A stretch of 64,000 bases of DNA from Rhodococcus yunnanensis NBRC 103083 (GTDB lineage: Bacteria; Actinomycetota; Actinomycetes; Mycobacteriales; Mycobacteriaceae). The notes under the pieces were generated by a model that made no database searches, was not told the DNA's origin, and saw only the letters and a list, made by a program, of their open reading frames with translations. The translations under genes and the position numbers were made by a program. Each line of letters opens with the position of its first letter. The stretch's first letter is position 1. The stretch covers positions 806,001-870,000 of the forward strand of contig NZ_BCXH01000001.1 in assembly GCF_001895005.1 (NCBI RefSeq). Reading direction: 5' to 3'. This document shows, piece after piece, positions 27,703 to 36,958 of this stretch.

Positions 27703-29164
27703 CGCTGCCTGTTTCGACGCTGCCTGTTTCGACGCTGCCTGTTTCGACGCTGCCCGCCGTGTTGCCTGCGACAGTACGGCCAGGCATGAACGCTGCGGCG
27801 ACGATGGCGATTGCGACTGCGCCTGCTCCGACCAACAGCGCAGGGGCAAGGGCGTCGGTATAGCCGGTGGGAGTCAGCGCACCGCCCGCTCCGAGGAATA
27901 CCGCGGTCAGCACCGCGACGCCGAGCGCCACGCCGATCTCACGCAGGGTGGAGTTGGTGCTACTCGCGGTCGCGTGGTCGACCTCTGCCATATCCGACAG
28001 AACTGCGGTTGCCGACGGAGCGAATGTCAGTCCCATACCGACCCCTGCCATCACGAACGCGGGAACCATGCTGGCGTAGGACGTATCGGGTGCGAGTATC
28101 ACGGCCATCCAGACAAGTGAGCCTGCCTGCAGCGACAACCCCGCGACCATCAGGGTGCGCAGCCCGAGCCGCGGAGCGAGCAGACCGGCGAGAGGAGCGA
28201 AGACCATCGGCGCGGCTGTCCACGGCAGTGTGCGCAATCCGGCCTGGAACGGCGAATAGCCCATGACGATCTGCAGATACTGCGACAGTAGAAATACCGA
28301 TCCGAACATTCCGAGCGTGAACGTCACACCGATCACGTTGGCAAGTGTGAAATTTCGAGACCGGAACAGCCGCAACGGAACAACAGGGAATCGAACTCGG
28401 CTCTGACGTAGAACGAAGGCGGACATCGCGACAGCCGCACCGATGAACGAGACCAGGACCGCCACGGACGCCCACCCGTCGCCGTTTCCGTGCACCACCG
28501 CCCACACGAGGAGAAACACGCCTCCGCCCGCGAGCAGAACGCCGAGGTAGTCCAGGCGCTGTTTCCTCCCGAACGACTCGGCGAGGGCGAACAGAACAAG
28601 CGGGATCGCGACGACCGCGACCGGTACGTTGATCCAGAAGATCGCCTGCCACGAGATGCCGTCGACGACAGCACCGCCGACGACCGGCCCCAACGCGATA
28701 CCGAGTCCGGACACTCCGCCCCAGACACCGATGGCGAGGGCGCGTTTGCTTGCGGGCACGGCGCTCGCAAGCAAGGTCAGCGACAGCGGCATGACCGCCG
28801 CTGCGCCCGCACCCTGCACTGCTCGCGCGGCGATCAACATGGCCGGAGTGGTGGCCAGGGCCGAGGCGACGGATGCGAGTGTGAACACCGCGATTCCACC
28901 GATGAACATCCTGCGCCTACCCCAGCGGTCGCCGAGGGTGGCCGCAGCGAGCATGAGCGTCGCGAAGCTGAGGGTGTACGCATTCATGAACCATTGCAAC
29001 TCACCCACCGAGGCAGCGAGGTCCTGCTGGATGACCGGAAGAGCGCTGGTCATCACCAGGTTGTCGAGGGTGGCCATGAACATCGGCAGTGACGCCGCAA
29101 CGATCCCGACCCAGATCGGGATGGCGCGTGATGGCGAGGGTTGCACTTCGTCGGCGACGGTCAT
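27632..29164 (-). CDS. DHA2-type MFS drug efflux transporter (EmrB/QacA family)
   Basis: 510 residues, about 14 transmembrane segments. Motif A GDRWGRRRMF, and motif C region GLGIALGPVVGG typical of drug exporters. Start ATG 29164 has AAAGGA 7 bases upstream; the upstream frame is not conserved. Divergent from a TetR gene with a palindromic operator, so probably induced by a drug or metabolite. The C-terminal tail contains ETGSV repeats encoded by 15-bp tandem repeats and overlaps the ferritin-like gene. Confidence 0.9.
   Translation of the reverse strand: MTVADEVQPSPSRAIPIWVGIVAASLPMFMATLDNLVMTSALPVIQQDLAASVGELQWFMNAYTLSFATLMLAAATLGDRWGRRRMFIGGIAVFTLASVASALATTPAMLIAARAVQGAGAAAVMPLSLTLLASAVPASKRALAIGVWGGVSGLGIALGPVVGGAVVDGISWQAIFWINVPVAVVAIPLVLFALAESFGRKQRLDYLGVLLAGGGVFLLVWAVVHGNGDGWASVAVLVSFIGAAVAMSAFVLRQSRVRFPVVPLRLFRSRNFTLANVIGVTFTLGMFGSVFLLSQYLQIVMGYSPFQAGLRTLPWTAAPMVFAPLAGLLAPRLGLRTLMVAGLSLQAGSLVWMAVILAPDTSYASMVPAFVMAGVGMGLTFAPSATAVLSDMAEVDHATASSTNSTLREIGVALGVAVLTAVFLGAGGALTPTGYTDALAPALLVGAGAVAIAIVAAAFMPGRTVAGNTAGSVETGSVETGSVETGSVTAGRETAPMAEPHSGSVANSPV
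27701..27754. repeat. 15-bp tandem repeat, 3.6 copies, in MFS 3' end
   Basis: Unit GACGCTGCCTGTTTC at 27701-27715, 27716-27730 and 27731-27745, with a partial copy to 27754. In frame it encodes the ETGSV repeats of the MFS tail. It starts at the last bases of the convergent ferritin-like gene. Copies are identical, so copy number may vary between strains. Confidence 0.9.
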
Positions 29165-29194
29165 CGAGATTCCTTTCGCTGATGCGCTCGGCTT

Positions 29195-29215
29195 AGTAAG
29201 CATCGAATGATTACT
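29195..29215. promoter_or_regulatory. Palindromic operator between MFS pump and TetR
   Basis: 21-bp palindrome with arms AGTAAGCAT (29195-29203) and ATGATTACT (29207-29215): eight of nine positions pair. It is AT-rich compared with its surroundings and lies between both starts. Likely TetR operator. Confidence 0.6.
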
Positions 29216-29231
29216 TATATGGGAAACCGTA

Positions 29232-29247
29232 GTTATCGACTGATAAC
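29232..29247. promoter_or_regulatory. Inverted repeat at TetR start, second operator or -10 region
   Basis: GTTATC (29232-29237), 4-bp spacer, GATAAC (29242-29247), ending 8 bases before the TetR ATG. It could be a second operator half or overlap the -10 box (GATAAC). Confidence 0.4.
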
Positions 29248-29255
29248 CTGTCAAC

Positions 29256-29855
29256 ATGTCCGCACCCACCAGAACGACACGTATGGACGCATCCGACCGC
29301 AGAGAGTTGGTACTGGCAGCGGCCACCAAGGCCTTCGCCCGCGGCGGATACGCGGGCACCAGCACCGACGCCGTCGCCAAGGAGGCCAGCGTCTCGCAGC
29401 CCTACGTGGTTCGGATGTTCGGTACCAAGAGCGAATTGTTTCGCCTGGTGTTCCAACGGTCGATCGACGGCATCATGGCGGCGTTCGCGGCAGTCTTGGA
29501 CAGCACTACGCCACATCCCGACGACGACGTGTGGGCGGCCCTCGGCGCTGCGTACACGGCTCTCGTCGCCGACCGGGACTTACTGCTGGTGATGATGCAC
29601 GGCTTCACGGCAGGAAGCACACCCGAGATCGGCGCACAGGGCCGCGCAGGCATGGCAGCGATCTACACGCAGATTCGAGCGGGCACCGACTGCACGCCCG
29701 AGGAGGCTCGGCAGTTCATCGCACACGGGATGCTGCTCAACTGCCTGCTCGCGATGCAGGCACCCGAACATGCCGACGAGGGATCCGCGCTCGGTGAACT
29801 CGCGCACTGCGCATTCGGGCCGAGCCTCGGCACGCTCGGAACTACGCCCTCCTAG
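29256..29855 (+). CDS. TetR/AcrR family regulator of adjacent efflux pump
   Basis: 199 residues. HTH at about residues 30-60 (TSTDAVAKEASVSQPYVVRMFGTK, with YVVRMFGTKSELF as the recognition helix end). The ligand domain is Ala- and Met-rich. Divergent from the DHA2 pump with a 91-bp shared region carrying two inverted repeats, so local repression of the pump is the natural reading. Overlaps the convergent acyl-CoA dehydrogenase gene by 4 bp. Confidence 0.9.
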   Translation: MSAPTRTTRMDASDRRELVLAAATKAFARGGYAGTSTDAVAKEASVSQPYVVRMFGTKSELFRLVFQRSIDGIMAAFAAVLDSTTPHPDDDVWAALGAAYTALVADRDLLLVMMHGFTAGSTPEIGAQGRAGMAAIYTQIRAGTDCTPEEARQFIAHGMLLNCLLAMQAPEHADEGSALGELAHCAFGPSLGTLGTTPS

Positions 29856-31603
29856 GCCTTCATCTCGTAGGCGCCGTCGTACTTCACGACCTCGGACCAC
29901 ACCGCGTCGAAGCGAGCACGATCGACGACGGGCTTACGGATGGCGCCGAGAGCCCACTGTTGCTGCGCCTCGGTCGACGACGGCTTCCCGTGCAGCGCAA
30001 CGGCGTAACCCGAGAAGTCGCGAATCTGGAAGTCGAAGATCTGGTCGAGCAGTTCCCGCGAGATCGTCTCGGCGGATTCGAGAATAAGATGCCCGTAGAC
30101 GACCAGCGAGAACAGATGCCCGACGTTCAACAGGAAGTCCAGATCCTTCTGCTGAGCCTCGTCGGGAGCGGAGTCGGTCAGAAACGTCTTGAACGCGAGT
30201 ACCTGTTCATGGAAGCGCGCGACGTTCGGAACGTCGGAGTACTGCTCGTACACCGGCGCCCAGTCGTGGAACCGCACCTTGCTCGCACCGCGCGCGGGAC
30301 CCTGGGCGAAGAAGAAGGCGTCGTCGGTGGCGTCGTCCCGCGTTGCGACGGCCGGATACTCGGTCGGCGCGAACATGTAGGACGGCATGAACTTGAGCAT
30401 CAGCGCGACGTTGACGTGCACTGTGCCTTCCAATTTGGGCAGCGTGCCGATCAGCTGTGCCGCTTCGCGGAAGTAGGTGTCCTTCTCGTAACCCTTGGCC
30501 GCGATGACGTCGTGCAGCAAACGAACGACGGTCTCGCCCTCGGACGTCACCTTCGCTTTGGTCATCGGATTGAACAACAGGTAGCGGCGGTCCTCGAGGC
30601 TCGCCGTTCGGAAGTAATCCAGTGCACGCCCACTGAACAGCTTCATGGCCGCCAGCCGCGCATACGAGTCCACGAAACTCGCTCGCACGTGCGGGAACTC
30701 GGTAACCCTGTTGCCGTAGAGAATGCGGTTGTGCGCGTGGGTGATCGCTTCGAAGAACGCATGCTCGGTGATACCGATCGAACCCGTACACAGATTGAAC
30801 TTACCGACGTTCACGGTGTTGAGCGCTGCCGAGAACGCGTCGGCACCTGAGTGCAGGATGTCCGCGGGCCGCACCGGATAGTCGTCGAGCGCAAAGGTAC
30901 TGACGAACATCTGGCCGTGAACCACGTTGTCGCGCAACACATAATTGGGATGCGACGAATCGACGGCGAAGAAGATGTACGCCTCGGGTCCTTCCAGATC
31001 CGTACGACGACCGAAGACCGAGACCATGCCCGCCACATTGCCGTTGCCGATGTAATACTTCTCCCCCGACGCCGTGAACTCGACATCGGGATCATCGGTC
31101 GGCGTCAGGAGCATGTCGGTGGAGTAGACGTCGGCGCCGTGGGCGCGCTCGGACAGGCCGAACGCCATGACTGCACCGTCGTCGAGTTGCTGTGCCGCAC
31201 GGCGTTTCGCAACCTCGTTGTCGCTCATCCAAATGGGACCGAGCCCGAGTACGGTGACCTGCCAGGCGTACCAGTAGGACAGCCCGTAGAAGCCCAGGAT
31301 CTCGCTCAACTTCGCGTTCCGCGCGGCGTCCCACCGCTTGTTCGGGTCGCCGTCGGCGTACGCAGCAGGAGTGCAGAACGTAGCGAAGAGCTTCTCCTTC
31401 GCGACGAATTCGAGGAAGTCCGCCGTCCAGACGGCATCGAGATCGTCCGCGAGCAGACGCGCTTTGCCTCGGTCCTCGAACCAGTCGATCAGTGCACTCA
31501 GTTGGCGCGACGTCTCGACATCGAACTCCGCTGAATCGAACTGTGCCGAATCGGACTGCGTGGGATCGAACTGTGTGGGATCGAACAACGCGAAGCGAGT
31601 CAC
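29852..31603 (-). CDS. Acyl-CoA dehydrogenase (FadE-like, long form)
   Basis: FAD enzyme catalysing alpha,beta-dehydrogenation of an acyl-CoA. 583 residues, longer than the usual 380-400. The FAD/substrate region is visible as AFGLSERAHGADVYSTDM and KYYIGNGNVAGMVSVF. GTG start 31603 is chosen for AGGAGAGG 8 bases upstream. The N-terminus carries four degenerate pentapeptide units (DPTQF DPTQS DSAQF DSAEF) encoded by 15-bp repeats. No partner beta-oxidation gene is adjacent; the substrate is unknown. Confidence 0.85.
   Translation of the reverse strand: MTRFALFDPTQFDPTQSDSAQFDSAEFDVETSRQLSALIDWFEDRGKARLLADDLDAVWTADFLEFVAKEKLFATFCTPAAYADGDPNKRWDAARNAKLSEILGFYGLSYWYAWQVTVLGLGPIWMSDNEVAKRRAAQQLDDGAVMAFGLSERAHGADVYSTDMLLTPTDDPDVEFTASGEKYYIGNGNVAGMVSVFGRRTDLEGPEAYIFFAVDSSHPNYVLRDNVVHGQMFVSTFALDDYPVRPADILHSGADAFSAALNTVNVGKFNLCTGSIGITEHAFFEAITHAHNRILYGNRVTEFPHVRASFVDSYARLAAMKLFSGRALDYFRTASLEDRRYLLFNPMTKAKVTSEGETVVRLLHDVIAAKGYEKDTYFREAAQLIGTLPKLEGTVHVNVALMLKFMPSYMFAPTEYPAVATRDDATDDAFFFAQGPARGASKVRFHDWAPVYEQYSDVPNVARFHEQVLAFKTFLTDSAPDEAQQKDLDFLLNVGHLFSLVVYGHLILESAETISRELLDQIFDFQIRDFSGYAVALHGKPSSTEAQQQWALGAIRKPVVDRARFDAVWSEVVKYDGAYEMKA
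31523..31582. repeat. Four degenerate 15-bp repeats in FadE N-terminal coding region
   Basis: Units of 15 bp at 31523, 31538, 31553 and 31568, each of the form GRACTSYGYSKRATC with 3-6 differences. They encode the acidic pentapeptide repeats near residues 6-25 of the dehydrogenase. Confidence 0.75.
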
Positions 31604-31669
31604 TTCTGTCACCTCTCCTGGTCGGTTACCCACGAAGCTACCAGCGAGTAACCGACCTGGACAGGAAAA

Positions 31670-33421
31670 TCACGCCGTTCCGCGAACCGCCTTCACTATC
31701 TCCTCGACGGCCGTGTCCGTGTCGAGTTCACGGCTCTCACCGGTGAACCGGTCACGGAGTTCGACCTTGCCGTCGGCCCATCCACGTCCGACAACCACCA
31801 CCAGAGGCATTCCCAGCAGTTCCGAGTCCTTGAACTTCACTCCTGGCGAGGCCTTACGGTCGTCGAACAGTACTTCGAGGCCCTGAACGTCGAGCGCCGA
31901 CGCGATCGACTCGGCACCCTCGCGCGCTGCTTCGTCCTTGTTCGCAATGACCAGGTGCACGTCGTACGGGGTGATCTCGGCAGGCCAGCGCAGGCCTTTC
32001 TCGTCGTGCATCTGTTCGGCGACGACGGCGACGAGCCGCGAGACCCCGACGCCGTACGAGCCCTGCACGAGACGGACGGGCTTACCGTTCTCGCCCAGCA
32101 CGTCGACGGAGAACGCGTCGGTGTACTTGTTGCCGAGCTGGAAGATGTGGCCGATCTCGATACCGCGAGCGGTCACCAGGGTGCCGCGTCCGTCCGGGGA
32201 AAGGTCGCCGTCGCGAACCTCTGCTGCCTCGATGGTCCCGTCCGGTGTGAAATCACGTCCGGCGACCAGGTTCACCACGTGCTTGCCCTTGACATCGGCG
32301 CCGGTGATCCACGACGTGCCGTCGACGATCCGAGGGTCGACGAGGTACCGCACACCGTTGGCCGCGAGTCCGCGGGGTCCGATGTATCCCCTGACGAGGA
32401 ACGGATTCGCCTCGAAGTCCGCATCGGTGAGCAGTTCGTATTCGGCCGGTTCCAGCGCCGCTTCGAGTCGCTTCTCGTCGACTTCGCGATCCCCGGGAAC
32501 GCCGACGGCGAGCAGCTCCCACTCCCCTTCGGGGTTACGGACCTTGAGCAGGATGTTCTTCAGAGTGTCGGCGCCGGTGACCGTACGGCCGAGATCCGCC
32601 GAGTTGGCCCAGTCGACGAGTGTCGCGATGGTCGGGGTCTCACCGGTCTCGTGATCGACCGCTGCGGGCTGACCCTCGATGGGCAGCGAATCCGGTCGCG
32701 CGGTGGTGACAGCTTCGACGTTGGCCGCGTAGCCGGACTCGAGGCAGCGGACGTAGGTGTCCTCGCCGATATCGCTCTCGGCCAGGAACTCCTCCGACGC
32801 ACTTCCGCCCATGGCTCCCGATGTCGCGGCGACGATGACGTACTTGACGCCGAGCCGCTCGAAGATGCGCTGGTAGGCCTCCCGATGCGCGTTGTACGAC
32901 GCTTTCAGACCATCCTCGTCGAGGTCGAACGAGTACGAGTCCTTCATGACGAACTCGCGTCCACGCAGGATGCCTGCGCGAGGCCGCTCCTCGTCGCGGT
33001 ACTTGGTCTGAATCTGGTACAGCGTGACCGGTAGGTCCTTGTACGAGTTGTACTCACCCTTGACGGTCAGCGCGAAGAGTTCCTCGTGGGTGGGACCGAG
33101 CAGCATGTCGTTGCCCTTGCGGTCCTGCAGGCGGAAGAGCGCATCGCCGTATTCGGTCCAGCGGTTCGTCGTCTCGTAGGGTTCGCGCGGCAACAGAGCA
33201 GGCAGCGAGATCTCCTGCGCTCCGATCGCGTTCATCTCCTCGCGGACGACGTCTTCGATCTTTCTGAGTATCTTCAGGCCGAGTGGCAGCCACGAGTAGA
33301 CCCCCGGCGCGATTCGACGGACGTAGCCGGCGCGAACCAACAGTTTGTGGCTGTCGACTTCGGCGTCGGCCGGGTCGTCGCGGAGGGTACGGAGGAACAG
33401 CTGCGAGAGACGGGTGATCAC
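31670..33421 (-). CDS. proS: Prolyl-tRNA synthetase
   Basis: Class II synthetase charging tRNA-Pro. 583 residues. Class II motif 2 region ([20 protein letters not shown]), GPTHEE, the inserted editing (INS) domain between about 225 and 390 of the bacterial type, motif 3 [11 protein letters not shown], and the anticodon-binding domain. GTG start at 33421 gives [22 protein letters not shown], the conserved N-terminus; the frame runs further upstream without homology. Corresponds to Rv2845c. Confidence 0.97.
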   Translation of the reverse strand: MITRLSQLFLRTLRDDPADAEVDSHKLLVRAGYVRRIAPGVYSWLPLGLKILRKIEDVVREEMNAIGAQEISLPALLPREPYETTNRWTEYGDALFRLQDRKGNDMLLGPTHEELFALTVKGEYNSYKDLPVTLYQIQTKYRDEERPRAGILRGREFVMKDSYSFDLDEDGLKASYNAHREAYQRIFERLGVKYVIVAATSGAMGGSASEEFLAESDIGEDTYVRCLESGYAANVEAVTTARPDSLPIEGQPAAVDHETGETPTIATLVDWANSADLGRTVTGADTLKNILLKVRNPEGEWELLAVGVPGDREVDEKRLEAALEPAEYELLTDADFEANPFLVRGYIGPRGLAANGVRYLVDPRIVDGTSWITGADVKGKHVVNLVAGRDFTPDGTIEAAEVRDGDLSPDGRGTLVTARGIEIGHIFQLGNKYTDAFSVDVLGENGKPVRLVQGSYGVGVSRLVAVVAEQMHDEKGLRWPAEITPYDVHLVIANKDEAAREGAESIASALDVQGLEVLFDDRKASPGVKFKDSELLGMPLVVVVGRGWADGKVELRDRFTGESRELDTDTAVEEIVKAVRGTA

Positions 33422-33469
33422 GGGGTACGAGAGTAGTCGGTGCCCCGCAGGTGGGTAACGTTGCTCCCC

Positions 33470-34213
33470 GTGCTCATTCTGCTGCCCCCGTCCGAAACGA
33501 AGTCCGACGGCGGCGACGGCTCTCCCCTCGATCTCGACGCTCTGTCGCTGCCTGCACTGACCCCGCTCCGCCAGAAGCTCGCCGACGCCCTCGTCGATCT
33601 GTCCGCCGACGCGGAGGCGTCGAGCATCGCCCTCGGTCTCGGTCCGACGCAGGCGGACGAGATCGAACGCAACGCCGCAGTGTGGACGTCGTCGACGACA
33701 CCTGCGCTGAGCCGATACACCGGCGTCCTCTACGACGCGCTCGACGCGAAATCGTTCACCAAAGCGGGCCGCGCACGCGCCGCCTCGAGGCTGTGGATCG
33801 GATCGGCGTTGTTCGGGGCCGTGCGCGCGTACGACGCGATCCCGACCTATCGACTGTCGGGTGGGTCGAAGATCCCCGGTTTCGGAACTCTTCGCTCGCA
33901 CTGGAAACCGGAGCTGTCCGACGCCATCGAGTCCATGTCGGAAGGAGTGGTCGTCGATCTGCGTTCGGGGACGTACCAGCAGCTCGGTCCGGTGCCTGGA
34001 GCGATCACGGCGACGGTTCTGACGGAGAAGCCCGACGGCAGCAGATCCGTCGTGAGCCATTTCAACAAACACCACAAGGGCCTGCTGGCGCGCGCGTTGA
34101 CGCTCACCACCGCTGAACCACGGGATGTGAAGGGGCTGGCCAAGGTGGCCACCAAGGCCGGGCTCCGAGTCGAAGTGGCGTCGCCCACCGAGTTGATCGT
34201 GCTGACCGAATGA
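33470..34213 (+). CDS. yaaA: YaaA-family peroxide-stress protein
   Basis: 247 residues, DUF328/YaaA family. In E. coli YaaA lowers free iron and DNA damage under peroxide stress and can bind DNA. Hallmark opening [11 protein letters not shown], plus [13 protein letters not shown] and [18 protein letters not shown] 33470 chosen by homology; a TAACGT box at 33456-33461 would give a nearly leaderless mRNA. Stop overlaps the DUF2786 gene start (ATGA). Confidence 0.88.
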   Translation: MLILLPPSETKSDGGDGSPLDLDALSLPALTPLRQKLADALVDLSADAEASSIALGLGPTQADEIERNAAVWTSSTTPALSRYTGVLYDALDAKSFTKAGRARAASRLWIGSALFGAVRAYDAIPTYRLSGGSKIPGFGTLRSHWKPELSDAIESMSEGVVVDLRSGTYQQLGPVPGAITATVLTEKPDGSRSVVSHFNKHHKGLLARALTLTTAEPRDVKGLAKVATKAGLRVEVASPTELIVLTE

Positions 34214-35433
34214 ACCAGGTACGTGACCTGCTGCGGCAGGGAGCGGATGCGTCCTACGGCAAGACCCGCGATCTTCGGGCCGTGGACGAGGTGGTCGATC
34301 GGCTGATCGCATCGGAGCAGTTCGATCCGCATGCAGTCGCCTCGGCCGCACTGACGACCATGATCGAGACGGTCTACGAGAACGGCTGGCAACCGCTGGA
34401 CCTTCTGCACGTCGTCCGGCGTCAGCAGACCGTCGCGGTGGCGTCGTTGGCGGCTGCGGTGCTGCTGCACCAGTCCGACCTGACCGATGCACACGAACGT
34501 GCGCCCGAGCACTGGGTAGATCAACTCTCGGAGATCTGTGCGGCGTACCCGAAAGCCGCGTCACGTATCGAGACGTCGCCGAGTTTCCTGGCTGCGTTGC
34601 TGTCGGCGAGCGGCCGTTCCGATTACATCGCCACCAGCGACCAGTGGATCTCGGTACTCGCTCTGCTCGGCCAGTGGCAGACCCTCCCGAGGTGGCCGCA
34701 GCTCGGGCCGAGGCCCTTGCAGTGGCCTCGCCGACGGCTCACACACGTCGGGGGCCCCGGCACGGCAGGCGGTTCCCCGAATGCCAAGGCGCTCGGCCGA
34801 ATTCGCGGACTTCTCGCCAAGGCCGACGCCACCGACTTCGAGGAGGAAGCCGAGACACTGACGGCCAAGGCGCAGGAGTTGATGACGCGCTACTCGATCG
34901 ACTCGCTGCTACTGACCGAGGGCAATGTCGACGTCGTCAGCCGCCGCCTGCACATCGAGAATCCACATGCGCCGCCCAAGGCGCAGCTGCTCCACGTCGT
35001 CGGAACAGTCAACAGGGTGAAGGTCATCTGGGATCAGGACTACGCCGTGGCGACGGTCGTCGGGACACCCGTGGATCTGGAGCAGACGGAATTGTTGTTC
35101 ACTTCGCTGTTGATCCAGGCGACCAGAGCTCTGTCGCATTCACCGAAGGCCAAGCGGCGCAAGGGTTCCTCGTCGGCGGCGTTCGGAAAGGCGTTTCTCT
35201 ACGCCTACGCGGTCAGAATCGGCGACCGACTCACCGCGGTCGATGCCCATGCGCTGGAGGAAGCGACCGAGAGTTCGGCCGACCTACTGCCGATGCTTGC
35301 CGCGCAGACCGTCGCGGTCGAAGAGGAGTTCGAACGACTCTTTCCTCGCGTCAGGACGATGCGGGGTCCGCGGCTCGACGCCGAAGGATGGGAATCGGGC
35401 CAGGCGGCGGCAGATCGGGCCGATCTGCGGTAG
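34210..35433 (+). CDS. DUF2786 domain protein, function unknown
   Basis: 407 residues. A DUF2786 segment is visible around 195-235 ([35 protein letters not shown]), followed by a region with ADLEQTE-type helices and a basic [17 protein letters not shown] stretch. The N-terminal 170 residues are helical with no recognised domain. ATGA coupling to yaaA suggests a joint role in oxidative or DNA stress, which is inference only. Convergent with efpA, 11 bp apart. Confidence 0.8.
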   Translation: MNQVRDLLRQGADASYGKTRDLRAVDEVVDRLIASEQFDPHAVASAALTTMIETVYENGWQPLDLLHVVRRQQTVAVASLAAAVLLHQSDLTDAHERAPEHWVDQLSEICAAYPKAASRIETSPSFLAALLSASGRSDYIATSDQWISVLALLGQWQTLPRWPQLGPRPLQWPRRRLTHVGGPGTAGGSPNAKALGRIRGLLAKADATDFEEEAETLTAKAQELMTRYSIDSLLLTEGNVDVVSRRLHIENPHAPPKAQLLHVVGTVNRVKVIWDQDYAVATVVGTPVDLEQTELLFTSLLIQATRALSHSPKAKRRKGSSSAAFGKAFLYAYAVRIGDRLTAVDAHALEEATESSADLLPMLAAQTVAVEEEFERLFPRVRTMRGPRLDAEGWESGQAAADRADLR

Positions 35434-35444
35434 TGGCCGAGGCG

Positions 35445-36947
35445 TCACACCTTCTGTGCGTCCTCTTGAGCGGCCTGACCCTGAGCGACCTGTTCCGGAG
35501 TGAACCGAATGAAGAAGGCGACGATTCCGGCGACCACGGCGCAGAGTGCGCAGCAGAACAGCGCGAACATGTAGCCCGAGCTCAGCGCATCGAGTTGACT
35601 GTCGCTCATCAGGTTCGCCGGTCCGGTGGTTCCGCCGAGAGACAATGTGCGCGAGGTCACCAGAGCGCCGATGACCGCCAGTGCGAGAGGTCCACCGAGC
35701 GTCTGGGCGACCAGGGCTATGGCGGTCAACGGACCGATTTCCGAGGGGCCGACGCCCGCCACTGCGCACAGCGGTAGCGGGACGAGAGCGAGGCCGACAC
35801 CGAACCCGATTCCGATGACCGGAAGGAAGATGTCGGGGAAATACGACGAGTTCGCATCCATCGTGGCAACGGCGAACAGCAGCCACCCGACCATGATGAC
35901 AGCGCCGCTCATGATGAGCCATCGGGGTTGGATCCGTATTGCCAGCTGCGAGGCGAGGAACGCGGCAGCACCGAGCCCGAAGGCGAACGGAACGAATGCC
36001 AGGCCGGCATTGAGGGGGCTGTAGCCCAGGATGTCCTGAACGAACAAAGCGACGAACGCTGCCAGACAGAACATGACCCCGCCGGCGAAGAAGATCGCGA
36101 TGAACGTCGCGACACGATTGCTGTTGGCGAAGAGGGAGAACGGCAGAAGCGGATTCTTCGCACGACGCTCGACGGCGAGGAACAATCCGAGGAGCACGAG
36201 TCCGGCGACGAGGGATGCTACGACAAGGGGACTCGTCCAGCCGAGTTCGGTGCCTTCGCTGAGTGCGAGCACCACTCCGGTGCAGCCGAGCGTGCCCAGT
36301 ATCGCGCCCGGGAAGTCGAGCGCGAGACGAACAGCGGCAGTCTCCTTCAGCGACACGATCGCCAAGATGGCGATCACGACACCGATCGGGACGTTGATGA
36401 GAAAGATCCAGCGCCACGACACCTGCGTGAGCGCGCCACCGATGATCAGGCCGGCGATCGATCCGACACCGGTCATCGCTGCATAGATCGCGATGGCCTG
36501 GTTACGCACGGGTCCAGGCGCAAAGGTGGTCGCCACCAAGGCAAATGCCGTCGGTGATGCGACCGCGGCGCCGACGCCCTGCAACGCACGCGCGGCCACC
36601 AGCGTCGCCTCGTTGAATGCAAGGCCGCACAGCAACGAGGCGACGGTGAACAACACGACACCGGCCAGGAACATCTTCTTGCGGCCGAAGGCGTCGCCGA
36701 GTCTGCCGCCCAACAACATCAGCCCGCCGAATGCCAACGCATACGACGTGAGGACCCAGTTGCGGCCTGCGTCACTCAGTCCCAGATCCTCCTGCAGCGG
36801 CGCCAACGCCAGATTCGCGACGGTTCCGTCGAGCACGACCATCAGCTGAAGCCCGCTGAGGACGATGATCGCCAGGCCGAACGCCCTGGTCGTTACGGGG
36901 TACACGATCTCCGTTGCACGGGCTGCGGGCTGCGAGTGGTCAGGCAC
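35445..36947 (-). CDS. efpA: MFS transporter, EfpA orthologue
   Basis: 500-residue DHA2-type transporter with about 14 transmembrane segments. In M. tuberculosis EfpA (Rv2846c) is an essential efflux/lipid transporter. Shared signatures: LSDAGRNWVLTSYALAFGG, LLGGRLGDAFGRKK, and SRTLSLGGTTGP near the C-terminus. GTG start at 36947. It lies between proS and cysG exactly as in M. tuberculosis, supporting orthology. Confidence 0.92.
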   Translation of the reverse strand: MPDHSQPAARATEIVYPVTTRAFGLAIIVLSGLQLMVVLDGTVANLALAPLQEDLGLSDAGRNWVLTSYALAFGGLMLLGGRLGDAFGRKKMFLAGVVLFTVASLLCGLAFNEATLVAARALQGVGAAVASPTAFALVATTFAPGPVRNQAIAIYAAMTGVGSIAGLIIGGALTQVSWRWIFLINVPIGVVIAILAIVSLKETAAVRLALDFPGAILGTLGCTGVVLALSEGTELGWTSPLVVASLVAGLVLLGLFLAVERRAKNPLLPFSLFANSNRVATFIAIFFAGGVMFCLAAFVALFVQDILGYSPLNAGLAFVPFAFGLGAAAFLASQLAIRIQPRWLIMSGAVIMVGWLLFAVATMDANSSYFPDIFLPVIGIGFGVGLALVPLPLCAVAGVGPSEIGPLTAIALVAQTLGGPLALAVIGALVTSRTLSLGGTTGPANLMSDSQLDALSSGYMFALFCCALCAVVAGIVAFFIRFTPEQVAQGQAAQEDAQKV

Positions 36948-36958
36948 GAGAGTTCACG

